From Nocardia abscessus NBRC 100374 (GTDB taxonomy: Bacteria; Actinomycetota; Actinomycetes; Mycobacteriales; Mycobacteriaceae): 64,000 bases of DNA. The DNA lies in the NCBI RefSeq assembly GCF_000308455.1, contig NZ_BAFP01000062.1, positions 1-64,000 on the forward strand, given 5' to 3'. The stretch's first letter is position 1. Every line of letters begins with the position of its first letter. Made by a program: the position numbers and the translations under genes. Positions 27,257-34,901 of the stretch are shown here, in pieces. The notes under the pieces are model-generated. The model saw nothing but the letters and a program-made list of their open reading frames with translations, did not search any database and was not told where the DNA came from.

Positions 27257-27894
27257 GCACCGCCGAGTTCGTCGTGGTGGCCGAGACCCACCCTGCGTGC
27301 CGAACGCTGGGACCGGGGACGCGATTCGCGGTCTGGGTACAGGGTTGCCCACTGTCCTGTCCGGGGTGCGTCAGCCCGCAGTGGATACCGTTCGAGGGCG
27401 GCAGCCGCGTGGCCGTGGCCGATCTCGCCGCCGACATCGTCGCTTCCGGGGCTGACGGATTGACGCTCTCGGGTGGCGAGCCGTTCGCTCAAGCGGCGGC
27501 ACTGGCCGCGCTGATCCGGGCGGTGCGCCGGGAACGCGACCTGTCGGTCATGTGCTTCACCGGCTTCACCCTGCGGCACCTCCGCAACAGGGGCGACAGC
27601 GCCGTCGAGGAGCTTCTCGGTCAGATCGATTTGCTCGTCGACGGGCCGTACGTCGCGGCCGAACACGGGGATCTGCGCTGGCGCGGGTCCGCCAATCAGC
27701 GGATCCGTCAGCTGACCGCGCGCCACGCGGCCGATCTCGACGGCCCCGACCGCAGCGCGGGGCTGCAAATCGAGGTCCTCGGTGACGGGACCGTCCAGTG
27801 GCTCGGAGTGCCCGCGGTAGCGGACTTCCGCAGCCGATTCGAACATGCGCTGAAGATGGCGCCGTTGCACGAAGGAAGCGAGAGAGCCCGGTGA
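27253..27894 (+). CDS. NrdG-like radical SAM protein
   Basis: A 213-residue single-domain radical SAM protein. The [4Fe-4S] motif is C32-x3-C36-x2-C39 (CPLSCPGC) and the SAM-binding SGGEPF follows at residues 73-78. It resembles the NrdG/PflA glycyl-radical activase branch, yet no glycyl-radical enzyme is encoded nearby. The target may be a protein of this operon. Four-nt overlaps with kinase and coiled-coil genes make it an integral operon member. Confidence 0.9.
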   Translation: MSTAEFVVVAETHPACRTLGPGTRFAVWVQGCPLSCPGCVSPQWIPFEGGSRVAVADLAADIVASGADGLTLSGGEPFAQAAALAALIRAVRRERDLSVMCFTGFTLRHLRNRGDSAVEELLGQIDLLVDGPYVAAEHGDLRWRGSANQRIRQLTARHAADLDGPDRSAGLQIEVLGDGTVQWLGVPAVADFRSRFEHALKMAPLHEGSERAR

Positions 27895-29138
27895 GCAGGT
27901 CGCCGAAATACAGCACGGTCACGGCCGATGCCGAACGGCAGCGTCGGCTGGAACGCGAACGACAGGAGCGCGAACGCGCGCGACAGGCCGAGCAGGCGCG
28001 ACGGGCCGAGGAGGCGTTGGACGCGGCACGGGCCCAGACGGCGCGGCGACTGGCGACGCTGGCCGACGCCTGTGCGGCATTGGGGGAGGAACCCGGCGCG
28101 GAAGCATCGGATGTCGCGCCGGTGAATGCCGCCCTGGATCGTGCTAGGTCACTCCTGGCCGCCGCGAGCACGATGAAAAAGCTCGACAAGGCCGATCAAG
28201 CGGTCACCGCCGCCGAAGTACTGCGTGCCTCCACATCCGCGGAGATTCTCCAGCGCGGCAGGCGGACCGGCGCCGAACAACTGGAGACGTTGCGGGAGAT
28301 GCTGAATCAGAACGATACTCGGCAGCGTCAGCGGTTCGACTCGGACGGTGCGACGCGCAGCGAGGCGGCCGTCGCCGAATTGAGTGGATTTCTTCAGCGT
28401 GACGACCTCGCGTCGTTCCTCGCGGTAGCCGGCACGGCCATCGCCACAGTCCGAGCCCACCATTCGGCGGTCACCCAGCGTGCGGCCGCGCACGCGGAAC
28501 AGGTCCGCGCAGCGAGTGCCGCCGAGCACCAGTTGGCCGGGCGCATCCGCGCTCTCGCAGGTGAGGCGGCCGCAGCGCGAATCCCGTCGCAGGACATCAC
28601 CATGGCGGGGGAGGCGCTGGCAGAGGTCCGGGCGTATCTGGACCGGGACGAACCCGACCGGGCCGCGGAGCTCGCCGATCGGTTGACGGGGCGTCTGGTG
28701 GCGGTCGAGCGCGACCTCGATGCCGCCATCGAACGCTTCACCGAGCGCCGCGAGATGCTCGGCGCGATCCTCGAGGCCCTGCCCGGACTCGGCTTCGCCG
28801 TCGATTCCTCGTCGCTGGAATCGGGTGCGGACGGCAGTGTGGCGCTGCGTGCCCAGCCTCGTCGTGGCGATCCGCTGCTCGTGGTCGTGCAAGACGACGA
28901 GCAGCGGGAACATCGCGTCAACTACATCCGGGAGGGAGCCGACGAAGAGATCGCACTCGACGGCCGCTCCTGCGGGAGCTTGCGCGATCTCGCGGAGGCG
29001 CTGAATTCGTCGTTGCGGCACAACGGCTTCGATACCAGTGTGGTGTCCTGGGATGACGGCGGATCGCCTCGGACGCCGGGCGCCGCGCGGCGAGGAGCGG
29101 CCGAGGAGAACACGCGGCAGGCGGGAAGGTCGTCGTGA
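27891..29138 (+). CDS. Coiled-coil protein of unknown function
   Basis: A 415-residue protein. Residues 10-65 are a highly charged Arg/Glu/Gln coiled coil (RQRRLERERQERERARQ), further helices continue to about residue 290, and a small mixed domain (about 300-400) follows. No enzymatic motif seen. It starts at GTG overlapping the radical SAM stop, and its stop overlaps the AAA+ gene start. It is likely a structural or adaptor component connecting the ATPase to the rest of the system. Confidence 0.8.
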   Translation: MSRSPKYSTVTADAERQRRLERERQERERARQAEQARRAEEALDAARAQTARRLATLADACAALGEEPGAEASDVAPVNAALDRARSLLAAASTMKKLDKADQAVTAAEVLRASTSAEILQRGRRTGAEQLETLREMLNQNDTRQRQRFDSDGATRSEAAVAELSGFLQRDDLASFLAVAGTAIATVRAHHSAVTQRAAAHAEQVRAASAAEHQLAGRIRALAGEAAAARIPSQDITMAGEALAEVRAYLDRDEPDRAAELADRLTGRLVAVERDLDAAIERFTERREMLGAILEALPGLGFAVDSSSLESGADGSVALRAQPRRGDPLLVVVQDDEQREHRVNYIREGADEEIALDGRSCGSLRDLAEALNSSLRHNGFDTSVVSWDDGGSPRTPGAARRGAAEENTRQAGRSS

Positions 29139-31213
29139 CCGCGCCGACGCAACCGGTGGCGACCTGGTTCGCCCGAGTCTTCCACGAGGTCCGCCGTGGT
29201 CGTCACCTCGTCTTGCACGGAAACGTGGACGACCTCGTGCTGTGGGACGACGAATTCCACCCGGTGGATATCGCGTTCCCCAGCTTCCTGGGATGGGCGG
29301 GTTACACCGCGACGACACGCTACGACCTGGTCGACGGGTTGTCCTACGCCGATGAGACCAGCAGGAGTTTCGTCCTCTCGCGCCTGGACACCACACCGGC
29401 CGTCCCGGCACCGCAGGCATCGGCTCCGGACGCGGCCGAGGATTCCGCGCGCGGCCGCCGGATCAGCGCCGCCGAGCAACGCCTGCGCGCCCGCGCGGAT
29501 TCGACCGGTGGGCCCGCCGTGCGGACGCCGGCTGATCTGCTCGCCGCGACCAGATCGCTGGTGGTGCAGCGCAACCGCGCCTGCGCGGTGATCGTCGACC
29601 AGGCCGACCTCATCTTCGGGCGGGAAGCCGCCGCCGAGGAGGGCTACCAGCTGAACTTGGCGTGGTTGCGGAAAATGCTCACCGAGGAGCACTACGCTCC
29701 CGGCGCCAGGGACGGTCAGCTGCGTAACATCCTGGTCCTGCTGGCCAAACGCGTCGGCACACTGCCGGATTGGGTGCACCTGGGCAATCCTCACGTCGCG
29801 ACCTTCGAGATCCCGCCGCCGACTTCCGCGGAACGCGAGATCTTCCTGCGTCGGAATATCGGTACCTATTACAGTGACGCAGCCCTGGAACCCGAGCGAG
29901 TCGACGCCGCCGTCAAGTCACTGACCAGCCTCACCGACGGCATGACGCTGCGCGACATCGCGGCGTTGGGCCCGACATCGCACCTGGCCCGGATCGCCCC
30001 GGCCGCGCCGCGACGGCTCGTGATGCGCCACCGCTTCGGCGTGCGCGACGACCCGTGGGAGCAACTCGACAGTGCGAAGATCCTGAACGCGGAGAAGATT
30101 CTGTCCGACCGGGTGATGGGGCAGGGCGCCGCCGTGCGCGCGGTGGCGGACATGCTGGTCGACGCCCGCATCGGCATCGATTTCGTCGCCGATCCGGACG
30201 GTCCTGCTTCCCGCCCGAAGGGAGTGTTCTTCTTCGTCGGCCCGACGGGGGTCGGAAAGACCGAGCTGGCCAAGGCGATCGCGCAATTGGTGTTCGACGA
30301 CGAGACCGCACTGCGGCGATTCGACATGAGCGAATTCAGCCAGGACCATGCCAGCGAGCGCCTCACCGGCGCCCCGCCCGGTTACATCGGTCACGAGAAC
30401 GGCGGCGCGCTGACCAACTGGATCATCGAAAGACCGTTCAGCGTGGTGCTCTTCGACGAGATCGAGAAGGCGAACCCCCGGATCTTCGACAAGTTCTTGC
30501 AGATCATCGATGACGGCAGGCTCACAGACGGCCAGGGGCGAACGGCCTACTTCTCCCAATCGGTGGTGATCTTCACGTCCAACTTGGGCGCGGACACCCT
30601 GAACAGACCCGCCTCGATCGGCAGAAGTCCGATCGGAAAGAGCCTGCTCGGACAGAGTTCGCTCGGACAGGGCGCCCTGGGACAGCGTTCCCTCGGACAG
30701 AGTCCCGACGGGCAGGGCCCCCTCGCACAGAAGTCTCTCGGTGAGAATCCCGCGCGGCCGAGCGGCCCATCGACGTCCCAGCGGTCTTATGACGAGGTCC
30801 GGGAGCATTTCGAGAACGCCGTAGCCGACTACATGTCCACCAAGCTCGGCCGCCCGGAGCTGCTCGGAAGACTGGGCGGCGGGATAGTGGTCTTCGACAT
30901 CCTGCGACCCGAAGTGATCGGTTCGATCGTCGCGAAGTTCCTCGGCCAACTCGCCGCCTCCGCCGCTAATCGCGGCTATCAGGTGGTTTTCGACCAAGAG
31001 TCGATCGCAAGGGCGGTGACGGAGGAACTCGCCCGATCCGGTTCAGCCCTGGGAGCCAGACAGATCCGAAATCCACTGCTGGAACAGTGGCTTCGCCATC
31101 CACTCAATCGCTGGATCATCCAGCACAATCCCCCACCCGGAACCCGCATCCGGGTGGGCAACGGCACCGGCGGTCCACCATTCGTCGTGGAAGCACTCAG
31201 CGAGGAGGGCTGA
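29135..31213 (+). CDS. ClpA/ClpB-like AAA+ ATPase with degenerate N-terminal half
   Basis: A 692-residue protein. Residues 1-300 look like a degenerate AAA module (HLVLHGNVDDLVL, then VIVDQADLIF as a Walker B remnant, no Walker A). The second half is a ClpB-D2-like AAA+ domain: Walker A GPTGVGKT (about 369-376), Walker B LFDEIEK (about 439-445), pore-type GAPPGYIGHENGG, sensor-1 TSN and the arginine-finger region GRPELLGRLGG. A low-complexity repeat of nine pentapeptides (residues 495-539) is inserted between sensor 1 and the arginine finger. It probably remodels or unfolds a partner protein with ATP. It is the last intact gene of the operon. Confidence 0.9.
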   Translation: MTAPTQPVATWFARVFHEVRRGRHLVLHGNVDDLVLWDDEFHPVDIAFPSFLGWAGYTATTRYDLVDGLSYADETSRSFVLSRLDTTPAVPAPQASAPDAAEDSARGRRISAAEQRLRARADSTGGPAVRTPADLLAATRSLVVQRNRACAVIVDQADLIFGREAAAEEGYQLNLAWLRKMLTEEHYAPGARDGQLRNILVLLAKRVGTLPDWVHLGNPHVATFEIPPPTSAEREIFLRRNIGTYYSDAALEPERVDAAVKSLTSLTDGMTLRDIAALGPTSHLARIAPAAPRRLVMRHRFGVRDDPWEQLDSAKILNAEKILSDRVMGQGAAVRAVADMLVDARIGIDFVADPDGPASRPKGVFFFVGPTGVGKTELAKAIAQLVFDDETALRRFDMSEFSQDHASERLTGAPPGYIGHENGGALTNWIIERPFSVVLFDEIEKANPRIFDKFLQIIDDGRLTDGQGRTAYFSQSVVIFTSNLGADTLNRPASIGRSPIGKSLLGQSSLGQGALGQRSLGQSPDGQGPLAQKSLGENPARPSGPSTSQRSYDEVREHFENAVADYMSTKLGRPELLGRLGGGIVVFDILRPEVIGSIVAKFLGQLAASAANRGYQVVFDQESIARAVTEELARSGSALGARQIRNPLLEQWLRHPLNRWIIQHNPPPGTRIRVGNGTGGPPFVVEALSEEG
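30617..30751 (+). repeat. In-frame 15-bp tandem repeat inside the AAA+ gene
   Basis: Nine 15-bp units encode pentapeptides of consensus [L/I]-G-Q-S-x (IGRSP, IGKSL, LGQSS, LGQGA, LGQRS, LGQSP, DGQGP, LAQKS, LGENP). Central units are most alike, edge units are worn, as expected for slippage-generated repeats. Because the unit is a multiple of three, copy-number change keeps the frame. Confidence 0.9.
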
Positions 31214-31215
31214 TC

Positions 31216-31440
31216 ATGGCTCTGGCCACCACCGCGACAGCCGTAGCGATGGGCACCGCGTCCGGCTTGACGGAGACGGAAGCAGTCCGTCGCTGACGCG
31301 TACGCGGGACTGAAGAACCGTCTGACCAGCCGCTACCGGGCCGTCGATCTGGCGCCCCGCCGCCCAGCTTGGTGGGCCGGGTATGCGCTGCGCTGCGAAA
31401 GATCTCGACCTGACACGCTGGGCCGCGAGGGCGGCATGAA
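31216..31440 (+). pseudogene. Decayed gene after the AAA+ ATPase
   Basis: A strong ribosome binding site (GAGGAGGG) precedes ATG 31216, but the frame closes after 26 codons at TGA 31294-31296. Shifting the frame by one base near 31287 gives a continuing sensible protein (SVADAYAGLKNRL then TSRYRAVDLAP) that resembles the beginning of small actinobacterial proteins of the style DAYAGLK..RY..VDL. The trace then fades. This is best read as a frameshifted and truncated remnant; an independent 26-residue peptide (start MALATTATAV) is the alternative. Confidence 0.55.
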
Positions 31441-31543
31441 TGCTCGGTCTCCCGGTACGGGAAGTGGTCACCGCCTCCCTATGCCATGGCACGGCCCGCC
31501 ACTGGTCGTGGGCACTTTCTCGAGTTGCGATACCGTCGAGCAG

Positions 31544-32125
31544 GTGAATCGCACCACTCAGTGGACTATCCACGGCGAGCGTGTCGTGGACGAGAACCGC
31601 CATATCAGATTGTCGACGGTGGATGTCGAGCTGCCCGACGGAGTCAAGTTCACGCAATACGTTGCGCGTCTGCCGCGATGCGCAATGACGTTGGTTTTGA
31701 ATGACAAGCGCGAGGCGCTGCTCATGTACCGGCACCGATTCATAATCGACCGCTGGGTGTGGGAACTTCCCGGTGGTTACGTCGACGGAGCCGAGGATGT
31801 AGCGGCCGCGGCGGCGCGGGAGGTCGAAGAGGAGACCGGTTGGCGACCGAACAACATGGAGCATCTGGTCACATATCAACCGGCCATCGGCACGCTGGAT
31901 CAACCGCAGGAGATCTACCTCGCCCGCGGCGCGCGTTTGACCGACTCCCAACCGGATATCAACGAGGCCGAGGACATACGCTGGATCCCGCTCGAGGAAG
32001 CGAAACGGATGATCCAGCGCGGCGAGATTATCGGAGCCGCAACGGTGGTCGCGGTCTACCGAGCGCTCAGCCTCTCGGCTCAGCGATCGCAGCATCGCAG
32101 CTCGGAACTTCGCGACGTGCGCTGA
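31544..32125 (+). CDS. Nudix hydrolase
   Basis: A protein of about 193 residues with a complete Nudix box, G-x5-E-x7-REVEEETGW (from GYVDGAED), preceded by VWELPGG. The family hydrolyses nucleoside diphosphates linked to another moiety, such as ADP-ribose. GTG 31544 is chosen because homology-like sequence begins at about QWTIHGERVV; an ATG at 31436 would add 36 unstructured residues overlapping the decayed gene. It is convergent with the XRE-TPR gene. The substrate is not deducible. Confidence 0.88.
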   Translation: MNRTTQWTIHGERVVDENRHIRLSTVDVELPDGVKFTQYVARLPRCAMTLVLNDKREALLMYRHRFIIDRWVWELPGGYVDGAEDVAAAAAREVEEETGWRPNNMEHLVTYQPAIGTLDQPQEIYLARGARLTDSQPDINEAEDIRWIPLEEAKRMIQRGEIIGAATVVAVYRALSLSAQRSQHRSSELRDVR

Positions 32126-32209
32126 CCCGCGCGCGACGGAGGGTGGTGCGGCTCCGAAAAACTCAGTTCGATTGCGAGGGTGGGTCGTGCCGACGACAGC
32201 CGAATCCGA

Positions 32210-33433
32210 TCAAGCGCGATCGATGCCGCACCAGGCGGCAAACCCACGCACGCTTTCGTTGCTCCTCGCGTCGTCGCGGGCGAGGATGCGGATGGTCTCG
32301 TGAACCATGGGGTGGTAGCGGGTTTGCGTCGCCGCGATCTCCTTCGCTTTGCGCAGGGAGTGAAGGGCTTTCGTGCGGTCGCCGTGGAGCAGGTACCCAC
32401 GGGCCAAGTCGATGTAGTGGTGGCCCGCGCGTTCACGGGGCGTCGTAGTCGGGAAATATACGCGCGCCGCGCGCTTCACCGCTTCGGTGCCGTCCATCAT
32501 CTCGACAGCCAGCCCGACCGACCAGATGCCGACATTCGTGACGCCGAAGCACAGCCGGTAATCGTCACGATCCCCGCCGATGCGGTGGGCGGTCTCCCGC
32601 GCTTCGGCGAGGTGTTCGTCAGCGAGGTCGCGCCGACCCGCGCGGGCGGCGGCGAGACCGGATTTCAAGTGGAGATTGCCCCACATGCTGAGCACAGCCG
32701 GATCGCTGCCGCTGATATCGGACTCGATAGTGGCGCGACTGGATTCGAGAAAACGCAGGGCGGTCGACCAGTCGGCTGTGCAGATCAGCTCGCCCGCGCG
32801 CTGATAATCGCCCGCGAGGACGGCTAGCTGATCGCCGGACTGTGCGGCCGCCCATTCGTATCGTTCGACGCACAGCGAGGAAAGGTCGATATAGCCGAGC
32901 TTGTACACGAGTTGCCCGGTCGCGGCGAACGCTTCGGCGAGAAGCCCGAAGATGCGTTCGCGCTCGGCTCCGGTCGCGGAATGCCATGCGACGCGGAGCT
33001 CTGAGAGCAGGCCGGGCAGGAGCGTACCCAAGTCGCCAAGGTTGACGGAGTGGCGCAATCTGGAAGCCTTTGCGACGTCAGCCGCGAGTTCGCGCTCGGG
33101 CCGTGCGTTCATGGTGTCGTCCGGCTCGATCTTGTACGCGGCCAGTTCCCGTCGGATCTCGGCTACTCCGGCGTGAACCTGTCGTTCGTCGCGACTCTGT
33201 CGCGGGTAGGGCTGCTCGAGCAGGTCGGCCAGGTTCACTCGAAGAGCGCGGGCGCATGCCGCGACGAAAGCCGGAGAGGCGGGCGCGCGACCGCGCTCGA
33301 CCTTGCGGACCAAACTTGCCGAGAAGTTGGCTTCCCGCGCGAGCTTCTCCTGGCTCCAGCCCGCTAGCTTCCTGGCGATACGTACTTTGTCGCCGACACC
33401 GGATTCCTGGGTCATCGTCATCACGGATCCCAT
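32210..33433 (-). CDS. XRE-family regulator with TPR-like C-terminal domain
   Basis: A 407-residue protein with an N-terminal helix-turn-helix (SQEKLAREANFSASLVRKVERG, about residues 27-48) and a long helical TPR-like sensory part (about 130-400). This architecture is common in actinobacterial regulators of secondary metabolism and peptide signalling. Start is ATG 33433, with in-frame ATG/GTG alternatives within 12 nt. It is divergent from three small plus-strand genes and could control them. Confidence 0.85.
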   Translation of the reverse strand: MGSVMTMTQESGVGDKVRIARKLAGWSQEKLAREANFSASLVRKVERGRAPASPAFVAACARALRVNLADLLEQPYPRQSRDERQVHAGVAEIRRELAAYKIEPDDTMNARPERELAADVAKASRLRHSVNLGDLGTLLPGLLSELRVAWHSATGAERERIFGLLAEAFAATGQLVYKLGYIDLSSLCVERYEWAAAQSGDQLAVLAGDYQRAGELICTADWSTALRFLESSRATIESDISGSDPAVLSMWGNLHLKSGLAAARAGRRDLADEHLAEARETAHRIGGDRDDYRLCFGVTNVGIWSVGLAVEMMDGTEAVKRAARVYFPTTTPRERAGHHYIDLARGYLLHGDRTKALHSLRKAKEIAATQTRYHPMVHETIRILARDDARSNESVRGFAAWCGIDRA

Positions 33434-33631
33434 TCCACAGACTTACTTATCTCCAGGGTGACAAAACTTTTGCCGCTTCGCAGTGTTGTCTCTGCGCCAC
33501 AGTTTGTTCCGGCCCCGGCGCTGGGTGAGCACTTCCCTCCGCATGGCACGCCATCAAGAGCGACAACGTCGCCAGGGTCCGGGGGATCCTCGGCGCCGGG
33601 TGCCACACCACACGACCGAAAAGGGGCGGAC

Positions 33632-33973
33632 ATGGCGGAAATCGCGCTCGGCTACATCCGGCTGGATCAATCCGGCAGTGATCACGCGGACGAGGAGCGC
33701 GCGGTCCGGGCGCTAGCCGAGCGGAAGGGTTATCCCGATCCGGAAGTGCTGGTGGTCGATCGCGACGCGCTGATGCCGACGCTACTGCTCGTGCAGGCTG
33801 TCCGCCGGGTCGGCGCTTCGGTTGTGATCGCTCCGACTCGGGAGCACATCTGGGTTGCCAGGCGCGGATTGACCGAGGAAGTGACTGTGATCGTGGTTGT
33901 GCCTGAGCAAGTTTGGGAGCGCGGCCACCGGTGGCCGCCGTTCGGATCACCGGAGAGCGGGGTGAGTGCTTGA
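33632..33973 (+). CDS. Small hypothetical protein with resolvase-like N-terminus
   Basis: A 113-residue protein. ATG 33632 follows AAGGGGCGGAC, a good ribosome binding site, so longer in-frame starts are rejected. The opening EIALGYIRLDQSGSDHADEE and the following alpha/beta pattern recall the N-terminal fold of serine recombinases, but the catalytic serine context and the rest of the enzyme are missing, so recombinase activity is not claimed. Its stop overlaps the next start by 1 nt. Confidence 0.65.
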   Translation: MAEIALGYIRLDQSGSDHADEERAVRALAERKGYPDPEVLVVDRDALMPTLLLVQAVRRVGASVVIAPTREHIWVARRGLTEEVTVIVVVPEQVWERGHRWPPFGSPESGVSA

Positions 33974-34350
33974 TGTCCGACTGGTCCGAGCTCAACACTG
34001 CTCTGGTGGCGGGGACGGCGGCGGTCGCTGTGCTGCTGACGGTCTTCGCGGCGAGCAGATGGTGGCGAAAGCCGTTGCGCGGCCCGAGCGTCTATCACAT
34101 CGCCGAACGAGTAGGCCACGAGCAGCTGTGCCTGCTGGGCTGGCCACCATTGGGCTGGCCTGCGGTAGAGCCAATGGAGGGCCCGGAGTTCAGCCCCGGC
34201 GACGCACACACGCTCATGCAAGTGCATCGAGAGTGCGACGCGGATGAGTGCTCATGGAAATGTGCAGCGGTCGAGGCTTTACGTATCGCCGGTCGGATGC
34301 GACCGAGCAAGCACCCGCGTCTGCCGGGTCGGTCGCGACCTCGTGAATAG
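33973..34350 (+). CDS. Small membrane-anchored hypothetical protein
   Basis: A 125-residue protein with one N-terminal membrane helix (about residues 9-27) and a soluble part with four cysteines, including CDADECSWKC near the C-terminus, which may bind metal. Start ATG overlaps the upstream stop (TGATG), so the two are translationally coupled. Family not recognised. Confidence 0.6.
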   Translation: MSDWSELNTALVAGTAAVAVLLTVFAASRWWRKPLRGPSVYHIAERVGHEQLCLLGWPPLGWPAVEPMEGPEFSPGDAHTLMQVHRECDADECSWKCAAVEALRIAGRMRPSKHPRLPGRSRPRE

Positions 34351-34514
34351 GGCCACCCACTCGGACATCGCTGAATGGACCACCCGGACCGCACTCGAAT
34401 TACAGTTGGCAGGTATCGGCATCGAGACCTCGCGGATCAGTCGTAGTAGCAGCGGTGGCCGAGGTTTCGAATCAGATCATGGGTGCGGCACCGGATCGCT
34501 GGCATGCTGATGAG

Positions 34515-34805
34515 ATGGCCATTATTTGGGGGAGAGCCGTTCGATGGGTGTCGGACTATCAGCCGGGCGTCATCGAGGTCGAGTTCACCGACGTCGACGG
34601 TGTGACGCACAGTTTGATCGACAAGCTGCCGATCTTCGGCGTACCCGACGACCTGGGTCCGGATTCGGTTTATCCCGTGCCGGCCGAGATCGGCGTGGAC
34701 CTCGTCGAGCGACTCGGTGACGGGACGGTCATCGACCTGAAAACGGAAGCGCACAATACCGATCGCATGCGATACGTCGTTCCCAGCGCGGATATCGTCC
34801 ACTGA
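34515..34805 (+). CDS. Small hypothetical protein
   Basis: About 96 residues, acidic, beta-rich (GVIEVEFTDVDGVTHSLIDKLPIFG). ATG 34515 is chosen because sequence order begins there; an upstream start at 34455 is possible. No family recognised. A product of this size and charge could be an immunity-type protein, but no partner toxin is seen. Confidence 0.55.
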   Translation: MAIIWGRAVRWVSDYQPGVIEVEFTDVDGVTHSLIDKLPIFGVPDDLGPDSVYPVPAEIGVDLVERLGDGTVIDLKTEAHNTDRMRYVVPSADIVH

Positions 34806-34901
34806 TCAGCGAACGCCTACGGCGGTGCCGTGGCGATCGGACGGCCACGGTCTCGCATTCGCGCCGGGCATCGGAAACCGTGGCTGCTCGCACCCGGCGC
34901 G

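Noticed and set aside
31216..31296. 26-residue peptide as precursor modified by the radical SAM enzyme
   Set aside because: No Cys, aromatic or typical modification motif in the peptide, and the neighbouring frame shows a decayed longer gene, a simpler explanation.
33632..33973. Functional serine recombinase and mobile element
   Set aside because: Only the first strand-helix resembles a resolvase; no catalytic core, DNA-binding domain, terminal repeats or target duplication was found.
34436..34500. tRNA-like GGTTTCGAATC sequence
   Set aside because: No matching acceptor, D-arm or anticodon stem can be folded around it.
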